DNA from: Granulibacter bethesdensis CGDNIH1
GTDB lineage: Bacteria > Pseudomonadota > Alphaproteobacteria > Acetobacterales > Acetobacteraceae
Assembly (NCBI RefSeq): GCF_000014285.2
Contig: NC_008343.2
Location: 1,390,501-1,454,500, forward strand
Direction: 5' to 3'
DNA: 64,000 bases
The translations under genes and the position numbers were made by a program. Shown here piece by piece: positions 37,179 to 48,119 of this stretch (position 1 is its first letter; every line of letters begins with the position of its first letter). Under the pieces are notes generated by a model. The model was given only the letters and a program-made list of their open reading frames with translations, did no database searches and was not told the DNA's origin.

Positions 37179-38837
37179 TCAGATACGCAGCAGATGTACG
37201 TCTACCAGCGGACGCTTTTGCAATTTGCGTCCCAGAGCGCGACGCAAGGCACTACGGGCGGCCTCCGTCAGCAATGCATCGTCATGCCGCAGGGAAGCCG
37301 GCAGACTATCCATAGAGGCCGCAAACTCGTTGATCACCCTGGCCGCTTCCGCTTCCTGCGAATCGAACAGCCCCGGTGCGCTGAGCTTGGGACGGCCCAT
37401 CAGATGGCCATCCTCATCGACCGCAATACTCGCCAGCACCACGCCATTATAAAGCATCCGCCGCCGTGCCGAGAGCACGCCACCATTGAGTGGCAAAAGC
37501 CTGCCGCCATCCAGCACCAGACGACCTACCGGAGCACTGTCCACGATTTCAGGACGCCCGGAGCCGAAGCTGAGAATATCGCCATCTTCCAGCATCACCG
37601 GTTCGGCCTGCATTTCCGCTGCCAGATCAGCCTGCGCCGCCAGATGACGCCATTCGCCATGCACCGGGACAGAGTAACGCGGGCGTACCAACTGATAGAG
37701 ACGCCGCAATTCCTCCCGCGCCGGATGGCCGGAGACATGCACGGTTGCTTCGGAATCAGTGATCAGATGCACGCCACGGCGCACCAGATTATCCTGAACG
37801 GTATTCACTGCCCGCTCATTACCGGGAATGACACGGCTGGAAAACACCACCGTATCCCCTTCCCCAAGGGCAATATTGGGATGCGTATCCGCGGCAATCC
37901 GGGCCAGTGCAGAACGAGGTTCACCCTGGCTACCTGTAACGATCATCAGCAGATTATCATCGGGCACCGACAGCGCATCATCCTCGGACAGGAACTGCTG
38001 CACATCCCGCAGATAACCGCAGTCACGGGCCGCCGTATTCAGATTGCGCAGAGAACGGCCCACCAGCGCCACGCTGCGTCCGGCTTCCTCTGCCGCCATG
38101 GCGATGCTTTCCACCCGCGCGACATTGCTGGCAAAACAGGTCACCGCCACACGGCCGCTCAAACCGGCAATCGCATCTCGCAAGCCACGGCGCACATCGG
38201 ATTCGGAGCCGCTATGTCCCTCCACCATTGCATTGGTGGAATCGCAGACGATCGCCAGCACGCCTTCATCCCCCAGCGCGCGCAACCCTTCCTCATCGGT
38301 CGGCGGACCGACCAGAGGATCGGGATCGAGTTTCCAGTCACCGGTATGCAGGATCGCGCCATGCGGCGTGTCGATGGCAATCGCCAGAGATTCCGGTGTG
38401 GAATGCGCCATGCGGAATGTACGCAGGGAGAACGGCCCGATGCTCAGCGCTCCGCCGAGGGGCAGAGGAAGAATTCTCACTTCATTCTGTAATTGCGCTT
38501 CGGACAGCTTGCGCCTCAGCACCATCGCGGCAAACGGGGATGCATAGACAGGGCAGCGTAGTTGAGGCCACAACCATGCCACCGCACCGATATGGTCCTC
38601 ATGCGCATGCGTGATCACCAGCCCGGTCAGCCGATCCCGCCGCTCCGCAATGAAAGAGGGATCGGCCATCATCACATCGACTTCCGGCAGCTCCGTGCCG
38701 CCAAAGCCGATGCCGCAGTCAATCGCCAGCCAATGCTCACCCGCCGGGCTGCGCGACCGGTAAAGATTCAGGTTCATGCCGATCTCGCCCGTCCCCCCCA
38801 GGGGCAGGAAAGCAATCTCCGTATGTGTGTCGGTCAT
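37179..38837 (-). CDS. rnj: Ribonuclease J
   Basis: Metallo-beta-lactamase/beta-CASP nuclease with 5' exo- and endonuclease activity in RNA maturation and decay. The 552-residue protein has PLGGTGEIGMNLNLY at its start, the zinc motif THAHEDHIGAV (residues 76-86), LHTGDWKLDPDPLVG, SDVRRGLRDAI and the beta-CASP motifs IVTGSQGEPRSALARIA and SRVIPGNERAVNTVQDNLVRRGV, then PVHGEWRHLAAQADLA. The C-terminal domain is present. It lies 53 bases downstream of coaX. With RNase J and RNA hairpins adjacent, local processing is conceivable but not shown. Confidence 0.95.
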   Translation of the reverse strand: MTDTHTEIAFLPLGGTGEIGMNLNLYRSRSPAGEHWLAIDCGIGFGGTELPEVDVMMADPSFIAERRDRLTGLVITHAHEDHIGAVAWLWPQLRCPVYASPFAAMVLRRKLSEAQLQNEVRILPLPLGGALSIGPFSLRTFRMAHSTPESLAIAIDTPHGAILHTGDWKLDPDPLVGPPTDEEGLRALGDEGVLAIVCDSTNAMVEGHSGSESDVRRGLRDAIAGLSGRVAVTCFASNVARVESIAMAAEEAGRSVALVGRSLRNLNTAARDCGYLRDVQQFLSEDDALSVPDDNLLMIVTGSQGEPRSALARIAADTHPNIALGEGDTVVFSSRVIPGNERAVNTVQDNLVRRGVHLITDSEATVHVSGHPAREELRRLYQLVRPRYSVPVHGEWRHLAAQADLAAEMQAEPVMLEDGDILSFGSGRPEIVDSAPVGRLVLDGGRLLPLNGGVLSARRRMLYNGVVLASIAVDEDGHLMGRPKLSAPGLFDSQEAEAARVINEFAASMDSLPASLRHDDALLTEAARSALRRALGRKLQKRPLVDVHLLRI

Positions 38838-38890
38838 CTCATCCTTTCAGTATCGCGGATGGATGACCAGGCGGGAAACAATGCCCCCGT

Positions 38891-39700
38891 TCAGTCACCA
38901 TCCACCATTCTCGCTCTGTCTCGGTTTAAAAAAGGTGTGGGGTTGCGAAGAGCCAGAAGTCGCAGCCCCTCCAATGTCAAATCGGGATCAATCCGGCTGA
39001 TAACCTGAGTGCCTTCCGAGAACAGCGGCGCCAGCCCGCCTGTCGCGACCACTTTCAGCTTCGCGCCAAATTCGGACTCTATGCGGGCTGTCATGCCCTC
39101 GATCATGCCAATATAGCCCCAGTATATGCCCGACTGCATGGCGGCAACCGTACCCTTGCCGATCACCGATTGCGGTCGCCCGATCCCAATACGCGGCAGA
39201 CGTGCTGCCGCCTGATGCAACGCTTCAAGCGACAGATTGATCCCCGGTGCGATCACACCGCCGCAATATGCGCCCCTTTTATCCACGACATCAAAAGTCG
39301 TTGCCGTGCCGAAGTCGATCACCACCAGCGGGCCGCCATAAGTCTGATGCGCTGCCATTGCATTGAGCAGACGATCCGCGCCGACTTCTTCCGGGTGATC
39401 GACCTGAATGTCGAACCCCCAGTCCAGTGAAGCCCTGGCCACCAGCGGCTCCACCTCGAACCAGTCCCGGCACAGTCGACGCAGATGATACAGGGCGGCA
39501 GGCACAACAGTGCCGATGACGGCCGCATGCACATCGGCAGGAGTCAACCGCGCATGGGTCAACAACGTCAGCAACCAGACGGCATATTCATCGCTGGTCC
39601 GCTGATGATTGGTTGCAATGCGCCATGTCCCGCGCCAACCTTTTTCATCATGGACCGCAAAAACGATATTCGTGTTACCCGCGTCTATTACCAGAAGCAT
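38891..39700 (-). CDS. coaX: Type III pantothenate kinase
   Basis: Phosphorylates pantothenate in the first step of coenzyme A synthesis; type III enzymes need a monovalent cation and are not inhibited by CoA. The 269-residue protein has the ASKHA phosphate-1 motif [14 protein letters not shown] at residues 3-16, [11 protein letters not shown] near 103-113, the motif [14 protein letters not shown], and [15 protein letters not shown]. The ATG has AAGGGA upstream. It lies 62 bases from birA and 53 from rnj in the nuo-birA-coaX-rnj train conserved in alphaproteobacteria. Confidence 0.95.
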
Positions 39701-39762
39701 GCACCATCCCTTAGCAGGAAGCGATGCGAAGCACGACCTCCTGTTTCACAGTCCGGTCATCT

Positions 39763-40548
39763 TTATCCGGTCTGGTCATAAGCGGCAGAGAGCAGAATCT
39801 CACCGGTGTGCACCACCCGGCATTCTCCGCCGCAATCAAGCAGAAGTGCACCATCTTCACCAATGCCGGTGAAAAGACCGTCCAGCACCTCACCCTGACA
39901 ACGAACAGTCAGCCTCGTTCCGGGTGGATGCGCGGCCCGCCGCCAGGCATCCCTGATTTCAAGCGGGGCCGCATGCCGCCAGGCTGAAAGTCGTGTCACA
40001 ATTTTCTGGGCCAGAACCTGCGGCATGGGAACCCTGTCGCTGATATCGGCAAGGCAAGCCGTCATCCGTCCGGGAACTACAGGAGCAGAGGCGACATTCA
40101 CCCCGATTCCGATCACGAGCCATTCCGGCTCTGCGGCAGCTATCGCCGCATCAATCAGGATACCACCCAGCTTGCGGTCGCCGACCATGATGTCATTGGG
40201 CCATTTCAGGAACACTGCCTGAGGATCATCCACGTAAGGCCATATCGCATCGAACACAGCCAGGCCGGCCACGAACGCCCAGTGTCCGGCTTCCCGTGCA
40301 CTGAGAAAAGCCGGCCCCTGTCCGGGCCTGATCAGCAGGGAAAGCGCAAGATTCCCTTCAGGCTCTGTCCAGGCACGTCCTCTCGTCGCGCGGGGCAAAG
40401 TTTGACGAAGAGCCAGCACAGCCAGACCATCCGGCTCCCCCTGCGATGCCCTTGCCACCAGATAATCGGACGTGGAAGGCAGTGAGGCATGAACCTCCAG
40501 ACGCCAGGGGTGGGGAAGAGTATCTCCTTCCCCATCTGTCAGACTCAC
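39763..40548 (-). CDS. birA: Biotin--[acetyl-CoA-carboxylase] ligase (no DNA-binding domain)
   Basis: Attaches biotin to the carboxyl carrier protein. The 261-residue protein has the catalytic loop TRGRAWTEPEGNLALSLLIRPG (variant of GRGRRGRxW), the FLKWPNDIMVGDRKLGGILIDAA motif, and VIGIGVNVA, followed by a C-terminal SH3-like cap with RLTVRCQGEVLDGLFTGIGEDGALLL. There is no N-terminal helix-turn-helix, so it is a monofunctional ligase rather than a biotin repressor. The ATG overlaps the nuoN stop by 4 bases, so it is translated as part of the nuo operon. Confidence 0.94.
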   Translation of the reverse strand: MSLTDGEGDTLPHPWRLEVHASLPSTSDYLVARASQGEPDGLAVLALRQTLPRATRGRAWTEPEGNLALSLLIRPGQGPAFLSAREAGHWAFVAGLAVFDAIWPYVDDPQAVFLKWPNDIMVGDRKLGGILIDAAIAAAEPEWLVIGIGVNVASAPVVPGRMTACLADISDRVPMPQVLAQKIVTRLSAWRHAAPLEIRDAWRRAAHPPGTRLTVRCQGEVLDGLFTGIGEDGALLLDCGGECRVVHTGEILLSAAYDQTG

Positions 40549-41981
40549 CGGAGCAAAGCCTTGGCCGCCAGATCAGCCGCCGCAAGGATCGGGGCCGGGA
40601 ACAGGAAGAACAGGGCCGTGAATATCGCACTGCCAACCGCGACTACAGAAACCGAGGTCGGCCAGGCTTCGAACGGGCCTTCCGACGCATCATCAAAATA
40701 CATCACCTTGACGACGCGCAGATAATAATAGGCTCCGATCACGCTGGTCAGCACACCGATCACCGCCAGCCCCCACAGCAGGGGCTCCCCCGCCTGAACG
40801 GCCGCCAGAAACACGTAGAGCTTGCCGAAGAAACCGGACATTGGCGGAATCCCGGCCATGCTGAACATGAAAATGGCCAGCAACAGGGCCAAAGCCGGAT
40901 CGGTTCTTCCCGCGCCTGCCAGATCGCTGACTTTCTCCAGCTGCCGTCCACGCCGACGCATGGCGAGAATACAGGCAAACGTACCGGTATTCATAAACAC
41001 GTAGGTAACCAGATAGATCAACAAACCGCGGATACCAGCCTGCGATCCGGCTGCCAGCCCCACCAGTGCATATCCCATATGGCCGATTGAGGAATAAGCC
41101 ATCAGCCGCTTGATGCTCGTCTGGCCGATAGCAGCCAGCGCCCCCCACACCATGGAAACCACGGAGATAAGCGCTACAACATGCTGCCATTGCACCAACA
41201 CGCCATGGAAAGGTGTGACCAGAGTCCGCAGCATCATCGCAATCGCGGCGACCTTGGGCGCAGTGCCCATGAAAGCCGTCACCGGGGTTGGCGACCCCTC
41301 ATATACGTCCGGCGTCCACATATGGAACGGGGCCGCTGAAATCTTGAACGCAAGCCCCGCGATCACGAACACCACCCCGACCGTCAGCCCAGGCGACGTG
41401 CCCGCCGGATGTGCCAATGCTTCACGCAGGGCGGAGAAATCCATGGTCCCCGCAAATCCATAGATCAGCGAAATTCCGTACAGCAGCAGGCCGGATGCCA
41501 GCGAACCAAGCACGAAATATTTCAACCCCGCTTCAGCAGAGCGAAGTTCATCCCGCGCAAACGCCGCCAGCACGTAGATGGCCAGGGACATCAACTCCAG
41601 CCCCATATACAGGGTCATGAAGTTGGAAGCCGACACCATCACCATCATGCCAACGGTGGAAAACAGCGTCAGAACCGGGAACTCGAACCTCTCCATCCCA
41701 TGATGGCGGTTATAATCCAGCGACAGCACGACAGCGATCGATGCACCGGACAGGATCAGCAGCTTGACCATGACCGCAAACGGATCGGCCACGAACTGTC
41801 CCTGAAACCCGAGGCCAAGCGCGCCGGAAACAGTCAGCAGCCCCGTGACCAGAAATGCACCGAGCGTCAGCATCGCGCAAAGGAACGTATCCTCGCGCCG
41901 GTTCCGTGCCACACCGACCAGCAGAATGACCAGTCCGCACAGGGCCAGAACGATCTCCGGAGAAGCGAGAGTCCAGTTCAT
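40545..41981 (-). CDS. nuoN: NADH-quinone oxidoreductase subunit N
   Basis: Antiporter-like membrane subunit of complex I with about 14 helices (478 residues). It carries the Mrp-antiporter core: LYMGLELMSLAIYVLAAF with the key Glu in helix 5, KYFVLGSLASGLLLYGISLIYG with the helix-7 Lys, AAPFHMWTPDVYEGSPTPVTAFMGTAPKVAA, and KRLMAYSSIGHMGYALVGL. It is the last nuo gene, and birA follows with a 4-base overlap. Start ATG at 41981, 41 bases after nuoM. Confidence 0.96.
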   Translation of the reverse strand: MNWTLASPEIVLALCGLVILLVGVARNRREDTFLCAMLTLGAFLVTGLLTVSGALGLGFQGQFVADPFAVMVKLLILSGASIAVVLSLDYNRHHGMERFEFPVLTLFSTVGMMVMVSASNFMTLYMGLELMSLAIYVLAAFARDELRSAEAGLKYFVLGSLASGLLLYGISLIYGFAGTMDFSALREALAHPAGTSPGLTVGVVFVIAGLAFKISAAPFHMWTPDVYEGSPTPVTAFMGTAPKVAAIAMMLRTLVTPFHGVLVQWQHVVALISVVSMVWGALAAIGQTSIKRLMAYSSIGHMGYALVGLAAGSQAGIRGLLIYLVTYVFMNTGTFACILAMRRRGRQLEKVSDLAGAGRTDPALALLLAIFMFSMAGIPPMSGFFGKLYVFLAAVQAGEPLLWGLAVIGVLTSVIGAYYYLRVVKVMYFDDASEGPFEAWPTSVSVVAVGSAIFTALFFLFPAPILAAADLAAKALLR

Positions 41982-42022
41982 GAGTATAGGGCCATTCCGT
42001 TGGGCAAAGTTTTATCCCCGCG

Positions 42023-43543
42023 TCAGGGAGTGACTGACGCCAGCTGATGCATCTGGCTGATCGCCGCCTGATGCTGTTGCACCAGATCATTCACCGTCGC
42101 ATCAAAGAAATGCGTGAAGCTGGATGGATAGACGCCCATCCACAGAGTCAGCAGCACCAGCGGCACGAACACGACGATTTCCCGCGTGTTGAGATCGAAC
42201 ATGGAGCGTAGCTCGCCAAGGGTCATCCGGCCGAGGATTACACGGCGATACAGCCACAGTGAATAGACCGCGCCGAGTATCATGCCGGTGCTGCCCAGCA
42301 GGGCAATCCAGATGCTGACCTTGAAAGCACCGATCAAAACCAGAATTTCACCGACAAACCCGCCGGTTCCCGGCAAGCCAATGGTTGCCATGGTGAACAC
42401 AAGGAAGACCGCCGCATAGGCCGGCATCCGCTCGACCAGCCCGCCATAACGGTTGATCTCCAGCGTGTGCAGCCGGTCGTATACGACACCCACGCACAGA
42501 AACAACGCGGCGGAAACCACACCATGGGACAGCATCTGGAACAGCGCGCCACTTAATCCCTGCTGGTTCACGGTAAAGATGCCGATGGTCACAACGCCCA
42601 TATGCGCAATGGATGAATAAGCGATCAGCTTTTTCATATTCTCCTGCGCGAAGGCGACGATGGAGGTGTAAATCACCGCCATGACCGACAGGGCAAACAT
42701 CAGCGGGGCGAAATACTCCACTGCATCAGGCAGCATGGGTACCGAGAAACGCAGGAAGCCGTATCCTCCCATTTTCAGCAATACCCCGGCCAGAATAACG
42801 GACCCGGCGGTCGGTGCCTCCACATGCGCATCAGGCAGCCAGGTGTGAACCGGCCACATCGGTACTTTCACGGCAAAAGATGCCAGAAAAGCCAGGAACA
42901 GCCAGAACTGCATATGCACCGGGAAGCGGGTATGCAGCAGGGTTGGAATATCCGTTGTCCCGGCATAGTGCCACATGGTCAGCAGCGCCAGCAGCATCAA
43001 CACCGAACCGGCCAGCGTGTAGAGGAAGAATTTCAGCGCCGCATAAACCCGGCGCGCATGCCCCCAGATGCCGATGATCAGATACATCGGAATCAGCACG
43101 GCTTCGAAGAAAATATAGAACAGCAGGAAGTCGGTGGCCGAGAACATTCCCACCATCATGGTTTCCAGCACCAGGAAGGCGATCATGAACTCCCGCACAC
43201 GGGTATGGATCGCATCCCAGCTTGCCAGAATACAAATAGGCGTCAGGAAGGTGGAAAGCAGCACGAACAGAACGCTGATTCCATCGACACCGACGCTGTA
43301 GCGCACACCGAATTCGGGCAGCCACTGCACGGATTCAACAAACTGCATACCCGGCTGGGCCGGGTCGAACCGGACCCACAGAACCAGGCTGAAGGCAAAC
43401 ACCACCAGCGAGGTCCATAGCGCCGTCCAGCGCGCATTGTTTGCCACAACTTCCTCATCCCCGCGGATCGTCATCAGAATGACGACCCCGAGTAGCGGCA
43501 GGAAGGTCAGCAGAGACAGTACGGGAAAGCCCGCCTGATTCAT
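42023..43543 (-). CDS. nuoM: NADH-quinone oxidoreductase subunit M
   Basis: Antiporter-like proton channel subunit of complex I, 506 residues from the ATG at 43543 ([12 protein letters not shown]). The frame opens 14 codons earlier inside nuoL. Motifs are [20 protein letters not shown] (helix-5 Glu), [18 protein letters not shown] (helix-7 Lys), [28 protein letters not shown], and [18 protein letters not shown]. Start is 4 bases after the nuoL stop, so translation is probably coupled. Confidence 0.96.
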   Translation of the reverse strand: MNQAGFPVLSLLTFLPLLGVVILMTIRGDEEVVANNARWTALWTSLVVFAFSLVLWVRFDPAQPGMQFVESVQWLPEFGVRYSVGVDGISVLFVLLSTFLTPICILASWDAIHTRVREFMIAFLVLETMMVGMFSATDFLLFYIFFEAVLIPMYLIIGIWGHARRVYAALKFFLYTLAGSVLMLLALLTMWHYAGTTDIPTLLHTRFPVHMQFWLFLAFLASFAVKVPMWPVHTWLPDAHVEAPTAGSVILAGVLLKMGGYGFLRFSVPMLPDAVEYFAPLMFALSVMAVIYTSIVAFAQENMKKLIAYSSIAHMGVVTIGIFTVNQQGLSGALFQMLSHGVVSAALFLCVGVVYDRLHTLEINRYGGLVERMPAYAAVFLVFTMATIGLPGTGGFVGEILVLIGAFKVSIWIALLGSTGMILGAVYSLWLYRRVILGRMTLGELRSMFDLNTREIVVFVPLVLLTLWMGVYPSSFTHFFDATVNDLVQQHQAAISQMHQLASVTP

Positions 43544-43547
43544 GACA

Positions 43548-45482
43548 TCACCTGAAGATGAGGAAAATGGAAACCAGAGCCACAAGGCCGATCAGCATGG
43601 CAAAGGCATAAACCGCGATGGACCCCGTCTGAAGCTTCACAACCCTGGAGGAGCCATCGACAGTCAGGCTGGCAAGACCGTTCGGAATGCCATCAATGAT
43701 GGTGGCATCACCAACCGTCCAGAGCAGCCGGGCAAAGCACTGATAAGGACGCACGATCAGGACAGCGTAGATCTCATCGAAATACCATTTATTGGCGAAC
43801 AAACGGTAAATCGCCGGGAACATTGCCGCCAGACGTGCAGGTGCGCCGGGATTGAACATATACATCCAATAGGCCAGCGCGATACCGAGCACACCGAGAA
43901 TGGTCGGCAGGATCGAGGCAAGGAACGGAATATGATGCATCTCATGCATCACATGATTATCCGGCCCATTGAACACAGCCCCACGCCAGAAGGCGCTCAT
44001 GCCCTCGCCGATGAACCAGTGCTCCAGCAGCATGCCACCGGCAATAGCGCCGATGGACAGCAGCGCGAGCGGCGCCAGCATTACCAGCGGGCTTTCATGC
44101 ACATGTTCCATGGTGTGGTGGTCGGCACGCGGCTTGCCATGGAACGTCATGATCGTCAGACGCCAGGAGTAGAACGCGGTCAGGAAGGCCGCGAGCGTAC
44201 CGCAAACATAGCCGTAAAATCCTACACCACCCTGTGCCCAGGCGGCTTCCAGAATGGCGTCTTTGGAATAGAACCCGGCGAAAGGCGGAATACCCGCCAG
44301 CGCCAGATTACCAATCCACATCGCCGCATAGGTGAACGGGATCATTTTCCAGATACCGCCCATTTTGCGCATGTCCTGCTCGTCGGACATGGCATGGATC
44401 ACGCTGCCTGCTCCAAGGAACAGAAGCGCCTTGAAGAAAGCATGGGTGATCAGATGGAACACCGATACTTCATAGGCACCCACCCCAGCCGCCACGAACA
44501 TGTAGCCGAGCTGCGAACAGGTGGAATAGGCGATGACTTTCTTGATGTCGTTCTGGGCGCAACCGATGGTGGCAGCAAACAGGGCGGTGGTGCCGCCGAT
44601 CAGCACGATAAAAGTCTTTGCATCCGGCGCGAATTCCAGCAGTGGCGACATACGCGCCATCAGGAATACTCCGGCCGTCACCATCGTTGCGGCATGGATC
44701 AGCGCAGAAACCGGGGTCGGGCCTTCCATCGCATCCGGCAACCACACATGCAGACCGATCTGCGCGCTTTTGCCCATCGCGCCGATAAACAGCAGGAAGC
44801 CGATCACCTCGAAGGTGCGCAGTTCGGTTCCGAACAGGTGATAATGGTCATTCACATGCTGGGAAACGGTTCCGAAAATCGCCGAGAACTCGATGGAGCC
44901 AAAGGTCCAGAACACCAGCGCGATGCCGACGGCGAAAAACAGGTCGCCCACGCGATTGACGATGAAGGCCTTCATGGCCGCAGCATTCGCGCTGTCCTTG
45001 TAGTACCAGTATCCAATCAGCAGATAGCTGGCCAGACCAACGCCTTCCCACCCGAAAAACAGCTGGAGCAGATTATCCGCTGTCACCAGCATCAACATCG
45101 CGAAGGTGAACAGGGAGAGATAGGAGAAGAACCGATAATTCGGCAGGCTGTCATGCGCCATATAGCCAGTGCTGTAGACATGGATCAGCGTGGCGACAAA
45201 CGTCACCATCGCGACCATGACAGCGGATAGCGTGTCATAGCGAAGCGCCCAGTTGACATGCAGATCCCCGGCCTGAATCCAGTCGGACACCCTCATCACA
45301 TCCGGCAGGCTTCCCGGCGGTGAGGAAAGCAGCGTGTAGAGAGACAGCGAACCACAGATCGCTGCGGCAATCATCAGCGCGATTGTCACCACCTGCGCGG
45401 CACGATCCCCCATCACCCGTCCGAACAGACCGGCGATCACGGACCCCAGCAGGGGGGCAAAGACTGCGACGGCGTAGATCAT
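43548..45482 (-). CDS. nuoL: NADH-quinone oxidoreductase subunit L
   Basis: Largest membrane subunit of complex I (644 residues), distal proton pump with the long lateral helix at its C-terminus. Motifs are [19 protein letters not shown] (helix-5 Glu), [18 protein letters not shown] (Arg/Lys site), [35 protein letters not shown], and [21 protein letters not shown]. The C-terminal 100 residues, including [24 protein letters not shown] and a final helix, match the amphipathic arm. It lies 3 bases after nuoK. Confidence 0.97.
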   Translation of the reverse strand: MIYAVAVFAPLLGSVIAGLFGRVMGDRAAQVVTIALMIAAAICGSLSLYTLLSSPPGSLPDVMRVSDWIQAGDLHVNWALRYDTLSAVMVAMVTFVATLIHVYSTGYMAHDSLPNYRFFSYLSLFTFAMLMLVTADNLLQLFFGWEGVGLASYLLIGYWYYKDSANAAAMKAFIVNRVGDLFFAVGIALVFWTFGSIEFSAIFGTVSQHVNDHYHLFGTELRTFEVIGFLLFIGAMGKSAQIGLHVWLPDAMEGPTPVSALIHAATMVTAGVFLMARMSPLLEFAPDAKTFIVLIGGTTALFAATIGCAQNDIKKVIAYSTCSQLGYMFVAAGVGAYEVSVFHLITHAFFKALLFLGAGSVIHAMSDEQDMRKMGGIWKMIPFTYAAMWIGNLALAGIPPFAGFYSKDAILEAAWAQGGVGFYGYVCGTLAAFLTAFYSWRLTIMTFHGKPRADHHTMEHVHESPLVMLAPLALLSIGAIAGGMLLEHWFIGEGMSAFWRGAVFNGPDNHVMHEMHHIPFLASILPTILGVLGIALAYWMYMFNPGAPARLAAMFPAIYRLFANKWYFDEIYAVLIVRPYQCFARLLWTVGDATIIDGIPNGLASLTVDGSSRVVKLQTGSIAVYAFAMLIGLVALVSIFLIFR

Positions 45483-45485
45483 CGC

Positions 45486-45806
45486 TCAGCCCTTCATCAG
45501 ATTCACGTCTTCGACCTGGATCGAACCGCGATTACGGAAATAAATGACCAGAATGGCAAGACCGATAGCCGCCTCTGCGGCAGCCACGGTCAGGATGAAC
45601 ATCGCAAAGACCTGCCCGGCAAGATCGCCCAGCGAAGCAGAGAACGCTACCATGTTCAGGTTAACAGCAAGCAGGATCAGCTCGATCGACATCAGCATGA
45701 CGATGACGTTTTTACGGTTCAGAAAGATGCCGAAAATGCCCAGCACGAGCAGAACCGCGGCCACGGCCAGATAATGGCCCAGCCCCACAGTCATAAAGGA
45801 ATTCAT
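45486..45806 (-). CDS. nuoK: NADH-quinone oxidoreductase subunit K
   Basis: Three-helix, 106-residue subunit of the proton path. The two conserved membrane glutamates are seen in [19 protein letters not shown] (about residue 40) and [20 protein letters not shown] (about residue 76). The start overlaps the nuoJ stop by 4 bases. An in-frame ATG four codons later (45794) is a possible start. Confidence 0.95.
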   Translation of the reverse strand: MNSFMTVGLGHYLAVAAVLLVLGIFGIFLNRKNVIVMLMSIELILLAVNLNMVAFSASLGDLAGQVFAMFILTVAAAEAAIGLAILVIYFRNRGSIQVEDVNLMKG

Positions 45807-46546
45807 ACACGATCCTCCGCTGCGTGGTGAGCATTCTGCGGCAAATGAGTGCTGGCACCGTGATCATCCTGACCGATCTGGCCATGGTTCGGTGCGGGCT
45901 TTGATAAGGCAGGCGGCAGGGGACGCAGAAAATCTTCCGGATGGATGCCCTGCCCGACCGGAGCATTCACCAGTTGCAGCGTGTCCTCAATCCGGCGATT
46001 GACCTGCTCGGCAATGTTCTGATGCCGTGATGTCTTGCGATCACGCAAGGTCAGCACGATGGCACCGATCATGGCGACCAGCAGGATCAGCCCTGCCATC
46101 TGAAACAACATCACGTAATGCGTATAAACGATCTGACCCAGCGCCACAGTATTTTGTACGTGATCAGGACGCGGGGAAAAACGCAGAGCGCTCGCTCCCG
46201 GTGCGACCTGCCATCCCCCCAGAACCATCGCCAGTTCCACGAGCAGCACACCACCAATCGCCGCACCAACCGGCGCGTAACGCTGCCACCCATCCCGCAC
46301 TTCCGCGAAATTGATGTTCAGCATCATCACCACGAACAGGAACAGCACCGCGACTGCGCCCACATAGACAATGACCAGAATCATCGCCAGAAACTCGGCC
46401 CCCGTCAGCAGAAACAGGCCCGCCGCGTTAAAAAACGCCAAAATCAGGAACAGCACCGCATGCACCGGATTGCGGGCGCTGACGACCATCGCCCCTGATA
46501 CGATCAGGATGGCAGAGAAAACATAGAATGCTATCGCGGCGATCAT
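45803..46546 (-). CDS. nuoJ: NADH-quinone oxidoreductase subunit J
   Basis: Five-helix subunit of 247 residues from the ATG at 46546 ([22 protein letters not shown]). Typical motifs are [33 protein letters not shown] and [21 protein letters not shown], which holds the pi-bulge helix-3 region. The C-terminal 60 residues after the last helix form a His/Pro-rich cytoplasmic tail that is longer than in many homologues. The frame opens 11 codons upstream, overlapping nuoI, but the ATG at 46546 lies 8 bases past the nuoI stop and begins with the family sequence. Confidence 0.93.
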   Translation of the reverse strand: MIAAIAFYVFSAILIVSGAMVVSARNPVHAVLFLILAFFNAAGLFLLTGAEFLAMILVIVYVGAVAVLFLFVVMMLNINFAEVRDGWQRYAPVGAAIGGVLLVELAMVLGGWQVAPGASALRFSPRPDHVQNTVALGQIVYTHYVMLFQMAGLILLVAMIGAIVLTLRDRKTSRHQNIAEQVNRRIEDTLQLVNAPVGQGIHPEDFLRPLPPALSKPAPNHGQIGQDDHGASTHLPQNAHHAAEDRV

Positions 46547-46553
46547 GATCGTC

Positions 46554-47042
46554 TCACCGGTACGGCGCGTCGAGTTCAAGGCGACGGGCGATTTCCGGTT
46601 CCCACCGGTCGCCGTTCGCCAGAAGACGATCCTTGTTGTACATCAGCTCCTCGCGCGTTTCGGTGGCGAATTCCAGATTCGGCCCTTCCACGATCGCGTC
46701 CACCGGGCAGGCTTCTTCACACAGACCGCAATAGATGCACTTGGTCATGTCGATGTCATAGCGTGTGGTGCGGCGTGAGCCATCGGCACGAGGCTCGGCC
46801 TCGATCGTGATCGCCAGAGCCGGGCAGACAGCCTCACACAGCTTGCAGGCGATGCAGCGCTCCTCCCCGTTCGCATAACGCCGCAGCGCATGCTCGCCCT
46901 TGAAGCGCGGGCTGATCGGGTTTTTTTCGTACGGATAATTGATGGTCGCCTTCGGCTTGAAGAAATACTTCAATGTCAGGGCCATGCCCGAAACGATTTC
47001 CGTCAGCAGAAAACTGCGCGCGGTGCGGTCCAGCAACGCCAT
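46554..47042 (-). CDS. nuoI: NADH-quinone oxidoreductase subunit I
   Basis: Ferredoxin-like subunit (162 residues) that carries clusters N6a and N6b in the peripheral arm. The two 4Fe-4S motifs are [21 protein letters not shown] at about residue 63 and [20 protein letters not shown] at about residue 102. The N-terminus has the amphipathic membrane-contact stretch [20 protein letters not shown]. It is 48 bases downstream of nuoH and 7 bases before nuoJ. Confidence 0.97.
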   Translation of the reverse strand: MALLDRTARSFLLTEIVSGMALTLKYFFKPKATINYPYEKNPISPRFKGEHALRRYANGEERCIACKLCEAVCPALAITIEAEPRADGSRRTTRYDIDMTKCIYCGLCEEACPVDAIVEGPNLEFATETREELMYNKDRLLANGDRWEPEIARRLELDAPYR

Positions 47043-47090
47043 GTCAGCCCCTTTCCCTCAACACGCAATCACTCATACACACGGTCATCG

Positions 47091-48119
47091 TCAATTCACC
47101 GTCGGCAGCCAGCCTGCCAGCTCCAGCACGCAGGCGGTCAGCAGCAGCCACACCAGAGAAAATGGCAAAAACACTTTCCAGCCCAGACGCATCAGCTGGT
47201 CATAGCGATAGCGGGGCACAGTGCCGCGGACCCAGAAAAACACGAACATCAGCGCACAGACTTTCAGCACGAACCAGATCGGCCCTGGCACCCAGTTCAG
47301 CGGCACGATGTCGAAAGGCGGCAGCCACCCGCCCAGGAACAGCAGGGTAGTCATCGCACAGATCATGAACATGTTGGCGTATTCGCCGAGAAAAAACAGC
47401 GCATAAGCCATGGCGCTGTATTCCACCATATGTCCGGCGACGATTTCGCTTTCGCCTTCGACGATATCGAATGGAGAGCGATTGGTTTCTGCCAGCCCGG
47501 AGATGAAGAAAATCACCGCCATCGGCAGCATCGGCAGCACGAACCAGACATGTTTCTGTGCCAGAACGACATCGTTCAGATTGAGTGATCCAACACAAAG
47601 CAGGATCGCAACCATGACGAAGCCAATTGAAACTTCGTAGCTGACCATCTGTGCGGCAGCACGCAGCGCACCCAGAAAGGCGTATTTGGAATTCGAGGCC
47701 CAGCCCGCGATAATCACGCCATAAACACCGAGCGAACTGATCGCAAACAGATACAGCACACCGACATTGATATTGGCCACGGCCCAGCCATCATTCACCG
47801 GGACGACAGCCCAGGCGATCATCGCCAGAATAAAGGTCAGCAGCGGGGCGAGAATAAACAGAACCTTGTTGGCGCCATCCGGAATAATCGTCTCCTTCAG
47901 GAGCATTTTTCCAGCATCGGCGAAGGCCTGCAACATCCCCCATGGACCAACTACATTGGGGCCTTTACGCAGGCCGATCGCGGCCAGAACCTTACGCTCG
48001 AATACGGTGGCGTAGGCCACCATCAGCATCAACGGGACCAGAATGGCCAATGCCTGCAAGGCCGTGATGATCAACAGGCCGAGATTGGTATTGAACAGAA
48101 AATCGTGCATTCCGCTCAC
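47091..48119 (-). CDS. nuoH: NADH-quinone oxidoreductase subunit H
   Basis: Eight-helix subunit (342 residues) forming the quinone chamber with NuoB and NuoD. The loop motif [29 protein letters not shown] and [40 protein letters not shown] are diagnostic. The end [26 protein letters not shown] is normal. The ATG overlaps the nuoG stop by 4 bases. Confidence 0.97.
   Translation of the reverse strand: MSGMHDFLFNTNLGLLIITALQALAILVPLMLMVAYATVFERKVLAAIGLRKGPNVVGPWGMLQAFADAGKMLLKETIIPDGANKVLFILAPLLTFILAMIAWAVVPVNDGWAVANINVGVLYLFAISSLGVYGVIIAGWASNSKYAFLGALRAAAQMVSYEVSIGFVMVAILLCVGSLNLNDVVLAQKHVWFVLPMLPMAVIFFISGLAETNRSPFDIVEGESEIVAGHMVEYSAMAYALFFLGEYANMFMICAMTTLLFLGGWLPPFDIVPLNWVPGPIWFVLKVCALMFVFFWVRGTVPRYRYDQLMRLGWKVFLPFSLVWLLLTACVLELAGWLPTVN

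Noticed and set aside
37194-38492. Plus-strand open frame of over 400 codons opposite rnj
   Set aside because: Antisense to the clear RNase J gene; composition is typical of a shadow frame.
43542-45230. Long plus-strand open frame of over 500 codons opposite nuoL
   Set aside because: It is the mirror of nuoL in GC-rich DNA. Its translation is rich in His, Arg and Gln with no domain or hydrophobic pattern, and nuoL on the minus strand is unmistakable.
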